From: Acridotheres tristis
Lineage: Eukaryota > Chordata > Aves > Passeriformes > Sturnidae
Assembly: GCA_037013685.1 (NCBI GenBank)
Contig: CM072886.1
Location: 85,318,922-85,382,921, forward strand
DNA: 64,000 nucleotides
Reading direction: 5' to 3'
Every line of letters begins with the position of its first letter. Positions within the stretch are counted from its first letter, which is position 1. Below the pieces are notes generated by a model. It was not told the origin of the DNA. It made no database searches and saw only the letters and a program-made list of their open reading frames with translations. Position numbers and translations under genes: made by a program. Below, piece by piece: positions 27,668 to 39,800 of this stretch.

Positions 27668-28671
27668 GATCCCTCTTCATCCACCACCACATCAGACATT
27701 TTGAATACTTATTTTCATGACGATGTCAGCACAGGAGAAATCGAGGGTAAAATGTTTACGAAGGTTATACAGAATCTTGTCTTCACAGCATTTTCTACCA
27801 TTTGCCAATTGCTTGACAATTAAAAACTTTGTGGTCACAAGTTTTAACTCCCACACCAAACCCACCCCCAAACCAATCAATCAGATCTATATCTTTGTGA
27901 TTTGTTAATTTTTGTGGAAACAAAAGCTGGCATTAAAATGTTTTCATAATTATGCTTTCATTGCAAGATCAGATCTAAGGCATACTTCATTCAGTGCAAA
28001 GTCATCACATACTACAGAGAGAAGACAAAACCCCTTCAATTCTCCCCTATGGACCCTACAGGTATATGTGCAAAACCCAGCAAGACTGAAATAAAGATGG
28101 ACACAATATACAAGACACTTGTGTAGTTAATATTTCTTCTAAGGTATTTAAAAAAACCCAAAAAAAACGAACAAAAAAACCTTATAAAGATTACTATTTA
28201 TATAGCTTTGAGTATTCTTTCTGCGCCCAGCAATTTCAAACAAGTTATTAAAACCCAAGAGCTCCCCAATATTATTACCAAACCCATCCAAGTTTACCAG
28301 AACAAGAGCAGCATTCGTTGTCACAATATGACAGGCATCATTTAAATGCACACATACTAATCCAAGTCAAGTCTATACCATGTATCTTGAGACTGGAGTT
28401 ATACAACAAATAAGTTTACAGTGCTTTGGTAAGTACATATTAAACATAAAGAAACATAAATAGCAATTGGAATATAGGAATAACCTTGAACACAAAGAAA
28501 CCATGAGTGCTTCCATGAAAGACACAGATGTCACAAAGATGCTCTAAATATTTCTTACAATTTATTTTCTTGCCTTTTTCACTTCTTGACAAAACTACTA
28601 AATACAAGTCATGCCAACTTCAAGGGATGAATGAGACCTGGTCACAGGAAAACTTTAAAAATAAAAAACTT

Positions 28672-28692
28672 AAAAAAAAAAAAAAAAAAAAA
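28672..28692. repeat. A21 homopolymer run
   Basis: Twenty-one consecutive A on the plus strand, which would be U21 in the PTPN3 3'UTR if transcription extends this far. Confidence 0.9.
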
Positions 28693-30801
28693 GAAAGATG
28701 TTTTAACAGACAGGCACACATAACAAAGTTTCCTAAGTAATATGTGCATGTCCACTATAATTTTACATTTGGATTCATAGACAGATTGAGCTACAAGATA
28801 AAAGTGAGTAAGGCAGTCTTTTGCCGTCTAATCTATGCCCAATCAAGCAAGATGACGATCCAAAATAATACAGAAAACTCCAGTTGAAGTGAAATTTGGA
28901 ATGCAGTATGTAAGGATGAGCACAAACCTATTCAACCTAACAAAGCCAAGAAGGTTTCCATATTGCCAACTACTCTGCACATCTCAATTAAAACTCTTTT
29001 GGATCAATAAATAGTAACCAGGTAACTTCTTCAGCTACAGCTAAAAATGTAATCTTGGAGAAAGGATCAAGCCTACAAAAGACAAGTCAGCAATTTAGCT
29101 CATCCTACATGCACTTTCTAGTTATCTCCTGGGGGAAAAAACCATAATTTTCCAGTAACACAAGAGACGCGTATTGTATAGCTGTGATAGTTTCTATAAT
29201 GAAACTCCAGCTATAAATGATAATATCCATAATACAAATCATAGTTCTAAAATACATCTGAATATGTGTGTGCATATATATCTCTCTGAAAAAAAAATTA
29301 TCTAATTTTCTCTTTTATACATATAAACATCTGGCTAATATGCCCCATAAAAATTTTTCCCTATTTAGGACTAATTTTTAAATAACAGAGTTTTAAACAG
29401 TCCCTTAGAATATTTTTAAACACTATTAAAAAATTAATAACTATCTCAGGTTAATCAAAAAGCACACACAAAATAATTTAACATTATACAAATGTGGTTA
29501 TACTGTTCAGAAAGTCCAATTCTCCCATCTGAAATGAAATAGAGACCAGTGTACCTTAGGTTGAATTATTCATCAGTGTACAAATTCTTTCTCTCTTTCC
29601 ACGTAAATCTTCAGGTGAATTTAACTGCATTTCTGCATGAGCAAGAAACACAGTAAATCTGGAGAACTCTTGCAAAAGGGAGTTGTGTTTTGCTGGATAA
29701 GAGTGCTTTGCTAGAGGGCAGCAAGTCAACATTTTATCACCATCTGAACACTAGCAACACCTGTGCCCTTGTAAGCTTCACACCTTGAAATAGCAGCAAC
29801 ATATTTGATGAGTTCAGTAGTAATTTTTCTTCCAGTATTGGATTACACTACTTTGCATATACAGTAAGTCAAAAGTCTAGTACTTGTGTGCAACATTAAT
29901 CCACATTTACATCTGAGAACTCATAAATACACATGGAAACAAACATGATAGAGAATTAAACCTCGATTTAAGTTAAAATGTTTTCAGTCCACATAGAGAA
30001 ACAGCAGTGAAAAGTATAAAGGAGATGGACAGTAGAAACAGAAGAAAAGGGGTGCAATAACTAAAACTGTAAGTAGGTCACTGTCAAAAAGGCAAGTTGC
30101 AACTAAAATTGATCAACAGAAGATGCAGACTGTACCATCTGCATAAATGCCTAAATGCAGCATTATTTTCACATCACATACAGTAGATGTGATTTCTAAG
30201 CAGCATATTATAACAGCTGGCATACTCACTAATAGATTTACGGTAACTGAATACTAAATTTCTCCAGCACGGTGTACAGTAGTTATGCATTAGCCTTTAA
30301 AGCTCTTTGTCAGCCTTTTAGTCAAGGAGACAGTTCCAAGGATATTTAGTATCCCAATAAGAAAGTTACAAATATTCACCTTCAATGAACTTTCATACAA
30401 CACAAATATATTAAATACCTTCTTAAGATGAATCATTTCAATAATAGGAGTTTTCTTTTTGCTATTTCAAAGGAAATACAAGGAACTTTGTAACTTCCAA
30501 AGTAAAGCGTGTTTTAAGGCAGTAAAAGATATGTGTTAAGGTTTCCATGATTGTTTATGGTTGTCTATGTGAATAAAGCATATTACACACAATTGCTGTC
30601 ATATATTTATCTATGTGACTTTGTTATACTGTACATGATTTAGCAATCTTCTTGAGAAATTTAAAGTGCCACAGTTCAAATGTGCTCCTCTGTCTTTTCA
30701 TGGGCTTCTTGTCCATTCTGGTTGCTTTCAGAAACAAGCCCTTGCTTTACTTAAAGAGCAGTTTTTTTAGGTGAAAAAAGAACTCATCCTTCACTTCTGT
30801 G

Positions 30802-30879
30802 CTAACTGGAATCCAGGGGTCGAACCAATCCTTCTTTGTAAACACGAAGAATAGCTTCACAAACAAATTTGTATTGACT
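30802..30879 (-). CDS. PTPN3: PTPN3 terminal coding exon with TAG stop
   Basis: Acceptor CTTTCCTACACAG leads into 25 codons, [14 protein letters not shown] then [11 protein letters not shown], ending in [13 protein letters not shown] is the last PTP helix and completes the Q-loop. The protein ends 25 residues after QTS, as expected for PTPN3. The human tail, as I recall it, ends MLDPS where this ends PLDSS. Confidence 0.97.
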   Translation of the reverse strand, partial: SQYKFVCEAILRVYKEGLVRPLDSS

Positions 30880-33800
30880 CTGTGTAGGAAAGAAAACACA
30901 AAAACATTTATGGATGTTCAGTTAAACTGCTGATTAGACAGTATTATTGAATAGGACTAACAGTTCCATGGCTTCCTTTTTTCCTGAGCAATGACAGGAG
31001 AGGAGCTACAAGGATGGGAGGAGAAAATCCTACTCTCCTGTCTGTGTTCACAGTAAACAAAGCTGACATTTACTCTTCATTGAAGGACAAGCATTAAAAA
31101 TCACACACCAAGGAAAATACAGCTCCCCAAACTAAAAGAATACATGCTTAATTTTCAGGGAATAGGAACTACTTGTAAAAACTATGCATGACTTTTGACT
31201 AAGTTTAACTTGGTATTTACCTTCTTTATACATCTCATCTATTTTGGGGGGTGTGGTTAAGTAGTTATCTGATTATTATGAGTATTCTGAGCTTGCCAAT
31301 TGTGCAGTTACATAATACTGGGCACATTTAAGTTACATGACAGCATTTAAATTTGCCATATAGCATCTATAGATGCAACTACCTAGCTGAAATATTTTTT
31401 TTCCCCAAAACACCTACAGTACTGCAGGAGTCACTTGATTTTCAATTTTTTATCAGACCTTATATCTCCTTTTGTAACAGAAGAAGAACACAAAACCTTT
31501 CAAATTTGTGTTTTTGAACATCAGTAGTCACATCAATTCTTCTCTTACTCAAAATTTTGATCTCAATTAGATCTTAGTCTTCACAAATTAGAGTTTATTT
31601 TCTGCATTATACTATTACAAAGACTTGCTCTTCCATGACCTTGTAATGTAATTATTTGTTAAAAACAATTAGCCTGTAAGCCTTTTCCTAAAAAGTGATA
31701 CAAGGAGACATGATCAATAGGACAAATGCAGAACTAAAAATCCAGGTAGCCTGAATAAATTTTTATGACTAACACAATCCTGAGAACACAAGATGATTGA
31801 AATTTAAAAGAACTTGCAAAGACCAAAAGTACCCTCACTTCTTCTATGAAAGTACTATTGTCAAAACCCTCAAATGAGCCCTTTCCTCCAAAGTTCCATG
31901 TCATATATTCAGAGAAGCAAAGCTTCACATTTTCATATCCCTTTTTCCATCTTTGAAATGTTCTCCCAGCTGCCTTTGTATTGCTAGCTCCCATTAACTC
32001 TTCTGAAGCATCCAGAAACATTCTCCCACTATCTCCAAAAGGGCAGGGCTAAAAGATAACATTTGAACTGTGAAGGACCTTAGGTTGCTTTTATACACCA
32101 GCAGTTAGGAATGTTATTCTTATCCATAACACAACACATTTTCTTTTAAGTACAGAAAAACTTAAGGAAAACAGGAAGAGGGAAATGAGTTTTCTGCATC
32201 TCGATTTTCCTGGCTTTTCTTTCAACCTTTCAGTCAACTACTCCCACTTTCAATATCACTTTGTTCTTATTTCTTAATTACCATGACTTGTCTCTTCATT
32301 GTTATTGTCATTTCTCTATTTCTACTGCCTGAACAAGCCAGATGTGGTATTTAGCCCTCTGTACAATACTTCTGTTAACTTGTGTGATCAAGTTACTGAA
32401 CAAATAAAAGAACGAGCATTTCAGCATTGCTTCCTCTGACTCAATCTCTGAGTACTTGTTTTCTTTGCTCTTATCTATTGCATGTATTCTTACTGCTCAC
32501 TCACCTAGCAGCTACTTCTATTATGTACATCCTAAGCACTGTATTCTCCATTGTTTAGATATCTAATTTCTGTTTATTGGAAAAAAATGGTTAATCTGTC
32601 TTTTTTTAAATGAAGGGCCATACAGTTACACCAACTTCGTTATAGCTTCATCATTTTGGCTGAAGCTTTTTTTGCTGCTCAAGGTAACAAAATGGTCTTT
32701 GAGAAACTACAGCTTGCACACGTTTAACAACAGACACTAAACTGACCAGGTAGTAGCTCTGATAGGTCGGCTCTTTTTCAGTATGCCCTGCCACAACATG
32801 CATCTGGCAAATCATATCACCTTAGAATCAGAGCACACACACAGTTCCCACAGGGCAGCTGAACACACTAGGCAAGGCTATTGAAATTAAACAATCCCTT
32901 TATTACAACTGAATAATCTCTAATGGCTTCTCCCAGAAACCCTAAGCAGGATATCAAATATGAGCAGTGAGACTAGCTGGAATGCAGGGCATGGGAATGT
33001 GATAGAGCACCCAGGATAGATTGAAATATTAACATGCAGCTCTCTGGTATTCTGTTTTCTCACAGTTGAGTGCTTGCTTCTGTGTCTCATTTACAGCACA
33101 GTATGCCAATTTTGCCCACTGGCTTTTCAAAACAGTATCTGCCTTCTTCAGAAATAACAAGTGAATTTAGTTTCCCAGTATTGCTGCTACAGATCATCTC
33201 TCTCCTGATTGGGCTGACAGCAAACTGTGTAAGACAGCAAGCAAGGTAAAGAATCCTATTTTAGATATTCCACACCGGGAGTCTGACTGCAGCTGTATTT
33301 ATTACTATTCCCTGTATTCTTCAGTTATGTCGAAGTGTGGAGTGAAAGGACAATCCTGGCTGATTTCTGTTGTAACAAAAGGGATTCAGTCTTCTGGCAA
33401 GCTGAAGTTTACTTCAGGATTTTACATCTGATTTTCAAGAAGAGGCTCACTTCTAGAATGTTGAAGCTTGAACTTGTTTAGGTAATTTTAGAAACTGAGG
33501 GGTGTAGACAGGTGCAACTTCAGAAGTTAACACTCAGCTTCCTTAAACTTGAAGCTAGTGTCCTTCATCTCATGACCACCTTTGTCATCAGTTCAGCTTC
33601 TACTTCAGCAAGGAACAGGCAGGGCACCCTTCAAACAACTCCCTTGTCAACCACACAGTCCTGACTCTCTTCCAGAGAGTGCATCCCTGCTGCAACGAAC
33701 ACGAGTCACAGCAGCACGCACAGACAAGCTCTCCTCACTGAGCACTCTAATGGTACATAGGCAGCTGCAGATCTGACACTTCTATGCCCTTTATGATCCA

Positions 33801-36800
33801 AGATTTCCCACACATCCAGTCATAATGCTAATTCCTGCAGTCATTAATCTGTTAATGAATAGACTTTGTCTTTTTAAGTTAACTTTCTGTGATACAATGG
33901 ATTTGATTTCAGTGCATTTCAGGCATTTTCTCTGTAAGATGAGACAGAGATGCCGGATTTAACTGTTGGTTTTCTGTATCTAAACCCCCTTACTTTCATT
34001 TCTCATAGGGCGTTTAGCTCTCCAAGATAACACACACCAAGAATTCTTGTCATCCAGTCTCTCCTAAAGAAAGGACAAGCTCTCATCCTTCATCTGTCTC
34101 TAGCATCAATATGTTCACTTCCAAATGAACACAAAATTGCTCTCATAAACTCAGGTTGTCTCACTTTCATCTTAAAATCACCGTCTACTTTCCTTTTTCT
34201 GATGCTACTCAACTTTTCCAATTGGGTAGTGGCAAAATTTAAAAAAATCTGTAGTATGTTCTTATAGAATTTCTACTCTAAAGTGGCCTTTTGAAAAACC
34301 ACTTCCTTCTTTTCAAACCAGGCCACAAACACTTTGATTTCACCTTCAACTTAATAACTTCCTATAGTGCTCTGTACTAGAACAAAAAGCAAAAATTTCT
34401 CTGCTTCTTGCAGAGAATTTAGACAAAGGACTATGAGCAGATGATCAGTACAAGTCTGACTTTGGGCATTCTACCTACTTACAATGTACCAAAATCAATT
34501 CTCTTTTCATGGCAAGACAAGAACAATTTTAAAAATAGAAAAATACATACCTTATTAGCAAGGCAGCCTTTGCCATCATGCTACATTATGCTAAAGTTAT
34601 GAAGTCTGAAATATAATGGCAACAGACGATTCATACTACTGGATCAGTTTAAAAAATTTTGGCCCTGTTTTATAACTCAACAAGTTCAATATATATACAG
34701 AAAATGATACTTCCTCTCCATCACTTACTGATGTTTGCACCATCATAGCTCTCTGGTCTCGCATTTTCCGTACAATATCCAGTGGATAAACAGGTTGGTT
34801 CCTTTCAATTAAGCACATGGCTGTTTCCATAGTGACCAACACACCAGTGCGACCGATTCCTGCACTGTGAAATGCAACAGGAAAATAGTCTATAAAATTA
34901 GGTTTTTGCAATCCACCAAATTCATAATATAGCCTTAATAGTAGGACAGCCTTGGAAAGTACAGGAGACCCTAGTAAAATTCAAAGAGATTGCAAAGTTT
35001 ATTTTTACAGTAACTTCAGTAATATTTTCTGGTAATTACTAAAAAGAAAATATTTTTTAATATAAATAAAACTAAAACCTCATCTAAAGTAAATGCATTT
35101 TTAAACAATTAAACTGCTCAAACTGTACTGGTTTGGTATTTTTGTCTTAAAAAAGGTCTAAAAGACCTAATTGACTGCTTTTATGACACACACACTTGAA
35201 TAGCAGGAAAAGAATTTTTGCAGTACCATTCAAAATGAGATTTACAACAGTGGTAGAGGATTAAAACCAGAGAACAAATTAAATTGCAGATTATCAGATC
35301 TGTGATAATTATGTGACTAAGCCACTTCATCAAAAGGTTGCAGAAGAAAGGAAGACAAAGTAAACTCATCCTTTAAATGCATCATCAGTGTTTCTGTCCT
35401 CAGCAGTAAATGCTCATATTGCACAGTTTAACATTTTCATCAAATTCAGACAGGAATCTCCTGTCTTGCGGACAAATTTTTCCCATCAAATGCTTATTCT
35501 AGGGCTGAAGTAGATCTATAATCAGAGTTTTAAAACACAAGTACCTGCAGTGAACAAGAACTGGCTCATTCTTGACTCTCTTTGGTCTCATACAGGTCAC
35601 AAACTCCAAGAAGTCCATGGAGTCATCAGGAACGCCATGGTCAGGCCAAGCTACGTACTGGAGATGGGTGACGGTGTGTTGTTGTTCTGTCTAAAATACA
35701 GTAAAGTTTTCAAAAAATAGCCAGTCTTATTACTCCTGTATCAATGTTTACTAGATAAAAGTCATATTTTTCACAGCAAGTGTTTTCTGCAGATGCAATA
35801 AGAGGTAGATGGTGTAGAAAACATTTGCACACTTAGAGATTCAGGTATAATAAAGTTGCCTGCAACATTTGCTAAATTTGGTTGCTGTTAGAAAACAGTA
35901 TATATATATTTTTCATACATACATGCTCAGTTTACATACATGAATGACATCGGTATGATTCACAGGAGGATACTTTTCTGTATGGAAGCAATATAATTAG
36001 TTAAAAGATTCTGTTGTACAAAGTTCTTTTTTTGAATCAATTATATGTAAAAATCCCACGGTTTTACAGAAGTTATTTCAATTTAGCCTTTTGTTAACTT
36101 TGATTATGAAATCACTCAATCATCTCTGCATTCAGATTGGGCTGAACTGATATGTTACAGATGCAACTGATGGTTAGGGTGGGAAGGGAAAGACCTAAGA
36201 TGCTTGTGAGCTCTGCTGCATGATGCAGTGAGGATCTCAGTCTTTACAAATTGAGACAAATCTTCATGTTTCTTCATTCCTTCCACATGTTTTGCAATAT
36301 TTAAGCTGTTACCTGCATTTAATTTATGTCCATTACCAGACTTAACATTTGGCACCTTTCTGAAATAAAACTCTCCTTTATGACTGGATTAGTCTATTAA
36401 AGCTAGCCTTTCCCTAGTGGTCCACACAGGAATGTTTTTGTGATCTAGTGACTTTAAAAGGTCTTTCCCTTTTTCTCTCATGCTCACAACTGCTGAAATA
36501 TAGGGCCTGGTTTTTCAATGTCTTCAGCTGCTTGTTTTCTTCTCCCACTTGAGGATGTTCCACTCCCAGGGAACAGGCTAGTAGGGCACAAAAGATGGAA
36601 TAAGTACTACCTATGTACTAAGTAGAGTCTTAGGGAATATGTTTATGCCAGTCAAAGCAATTGCAGAAACTTACAATTGCCCACAGGGACAAAAAGAAAA
36701 ATGACACAGCTCGTACTTTGATTCTTAAAAGCAGAGCCTGAGCAATCAACAATTAAAAGGTACAGCATAAGGCCCACGTGGACAACGTAATCTAACATTA

Positions 36801-39800
36801 ATGACCAAGCTCACTGTAATACAAATGACATCAGGATCTACCATTCACATCATCAAAAGATGCACAATGACCAGTGATCAGGATCTCTGCATGAAAAAAC
36901 ATGCAAGGTCTTTTGCTACTCAGCTCTACTGAGTAGAAAAAGTTGACCTTGATCAAATGATTATCATTCACATTTTTCTGAAATGCCACAGATTTAAAAA
37001 AAATACAAAAACATGTCTAGAAAATGTCATTAAAAAGGCTTCCTTTGAAAATATGCACATGCTTAATCAGAACCTCTTCATAAAGGAAATGAGATAAAGA
37101 AGCAATTACACCTAACAGTTTGAGCTGATTCTCTTAAATCAGAAATATTTGAATTACAGTAAAACAAAGATGATTAGTTTGAAAATTATCCAAGACTGAG
37201 TATCCAGTTGCCTTCTATGTGCTTCAAGAATTTAAAGCTACATAACATGGATAAGGCACACCTGAGAAACACTGACACTGATCTGTAGAAGCAAAAAGTC
37301 GTTTTACAAGCTCAGAACAAAGTAAAGAGCTGACTTAATTTTTACTTATCAGTACTTCAGGCTCAAATAGAGTAAGCTGCATTTAGTTAAACAGTTTACA
37401 GACATTAGGTACAGAAAGTACATTACATAAGAATTACTCAGAGTGAGAATATGTTAAGAACATGCACTTAGTCCTCAAAGCTGTTGCTTTTGGTCTAAGC
37501 ATCTTCAATTTCTGTTATGTGCCTTAGAGACCAATATAGGTGTTTGCTAATTATTCCAGGTATGTCTCAAGCCTCAGTGCAGCCTTCCAATTATTCGTGC
37601 TTTAACATGATGAGTTTTGATTCTTTTGTTGAGCTCTTCTGAGATTATTCAAAATGCTGAAACTTGACTATCCTGTCACTTGCTTTCCAAAATGTACAAG
37701 TACTTTAAAACACTTTATGTTTTATTATCAATTTAAACCTAATGTAAACTGTAAATATATTTGTTTATGGTAGAATTAGTTTTTCTGTGTCTAAGGTTTT
37801 CTGTCTCATGCAGAAAATGTCAAAGCAGTACTCTGATGAAGTCCAGATTTTGAAAGCTATTTTTAGCAGGGTTTTGGGCTTTTTTTAAAACATAATATCT
37901 TCAAGTCTGGTGAAAGTCAGTTTTTAAATACAGAAAATGCCAGCCAAACAACACCCCACGTGGAAATAACTTACATTAGAAGACCACCACAGTTACTAAA
38001 ATCTAGCACTTCTACATGAAAAAAATGATAGAATTGTAGTTACTGATTCCACAGTAAGCCCTACAGTACATGTTATCTTAGCAATACTTATTTTTAAACA
38101 CTATACCTCTCAGATCTTGCTCCTTTATACAAACCCGATAATGGAAAATAAGAGGTAACTTCTTATATTCCAGTTATTATCAAAGCACAATTCTCTGCTT
38201 CTCAGTTTAAGTCTTTTTCCAGAGTTTGTTCTTTTAGCACTGAGGTTTTCAATGACAGTCATCCTCATGACTGATAAATGTATAATTTTTCTTCATGAAA
38301 TCTGGCTTTATTAGTCCTGTTTTATGAGTCATAGAGTAAGTGAGGCAGCAACAGCTGATTATGACTTGATTGCAATTTTTGCTAAACTTGACCTTGTACA
38401 CCTTGCTACTCCAAAATTATTTAATGGGTTTTTTTTGCATTCATGTGGATTGATTTCAATGGATTTCATGTATTTGGTATTTCTCCAAACCAGTTTAAAT
38501 ATTATGGATTCAAAAAAATTAGTCTAAACAACAGATACCAGTGTCACTTCAGGATTATGTAATTTGCCCAGTTTATCATCAGCCCTTTGGCCAACATTTA
38601 TCTTCTTCATGGCACTGATCCACATTTACTTAGTAAGGAGCTACAGAGGTCTAAGACTTCATGTTCATCCCCAGCTGTTTGTTATTGTGCTTCTTCACTG
38701 TCATTACAGCAAAGCTGTTCAGCAAAAAAATCTCCAACAAAACTATGTACTTCTCCCTACCCTTTCTGGGCAAACTCAAGATATCTAACTGCAGCAGCAG
38801 CTTCAATGTGGTTAAGCTAACATCCTAGATTTTGCTCAGAAGCACATGATCTTTTCCAGTGAGTCTGTCATTGGGGCTGAAAGTCCTGACAAAGAATAGG
38901 GCTGTCACAGGTAATGATTCAAATGGCTGCTCTAACACTTGCAGTACAGCTGTACTGTCAAGACCTTCAGCCACAAAAATATCCATTCTTCATTCCTCTG
39001 CAGTTTGCAGCCTTGCTTATTATAATTACATCAAAAGGCAAACTTCCTTGTTTCATTCTCCTTAAATGATAGGCTCTCCCTGATTAATAAAAGATTTGTG
39101 TGCTCTTCTGAAAATCAACACACAGAACTTGGAATCATAGTAGCCATATAGAAGGTAGGAAATTTAAACTTGAAATGTCAACCTTAATCCTTACTTATGT
39201 TAAAAACCAAGCAATTGATTTTGCATTTCAATGTTTCAGTTAATGTCCTTTTTTGCAGAGGTTATAACATAATCTTCAATAATGAGAAAAAAAATCAGAA
39301 TGTAGAACTACATTAGCCCTGAAATAGCCTTTTTATCTTCTAAGCAGGAAAAGGTGTGTTCTTTGCCAGGGAGCTTCACAAACATACCTTGAAAGCTGAG
39401 TCTGAATAATTGGGATTAAAGTCCAGTTCCTAAAGAGTAAATACTCTGGCAAGTGGCATTTGGCATTTCTTGGACAACTGTTCACACATTATAATGCTGC
39501 TGTACACTCTTGCCATAACACTTCTAACTTTTGTAATTTGGCTCTTTATGTTTCAAAACCAGTGAGATTTAATGGCCAATCATACATTGCAAGACATTTA
39601 TCTTAAAGGAAACTGAATGAAAATTTGTTTCAGGCTTCTTATGCTATTTTTTCAAGGATCATAAAGAAATACGTATCTTGATTGACAAAATAGTGCACTG
39701 TGTGATGAACTCTGCACTCCCACTACATTATTTCTTGCCTTTGTCTGTTTGTTCTGAAGCTTTTTTTAAAAAAATAAAAAGCCTCAACCAATCCCCAAAA

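Larger units (their letters stand above)
23861..30801 (-). other. PTPN3: probable long 3'UTR of PTPN3
   Basis: About 6.9 kb of AT-rich sequence follows the stop codon with no recognised repeat family, no other gene and several AATAAA signals on the minus strand. Poly-A/T runs occur at about 26387-26400, 26449-26460 and 28672-28692. The far boundary is inferred from the strong poly(A) signal at 23879-23884. A shorter 3'UTR of about 3.1 kb ending near 27640 is equally possible, and both could be used. Extent is inference. Confidence 0.45.

Noticed and set aside
30573..30578. AATAAA on the plus strand near the PTPN3 stop
   Set aside because: It is on the strand opposite to PTPN3 and no plus-strand gene was found before it.
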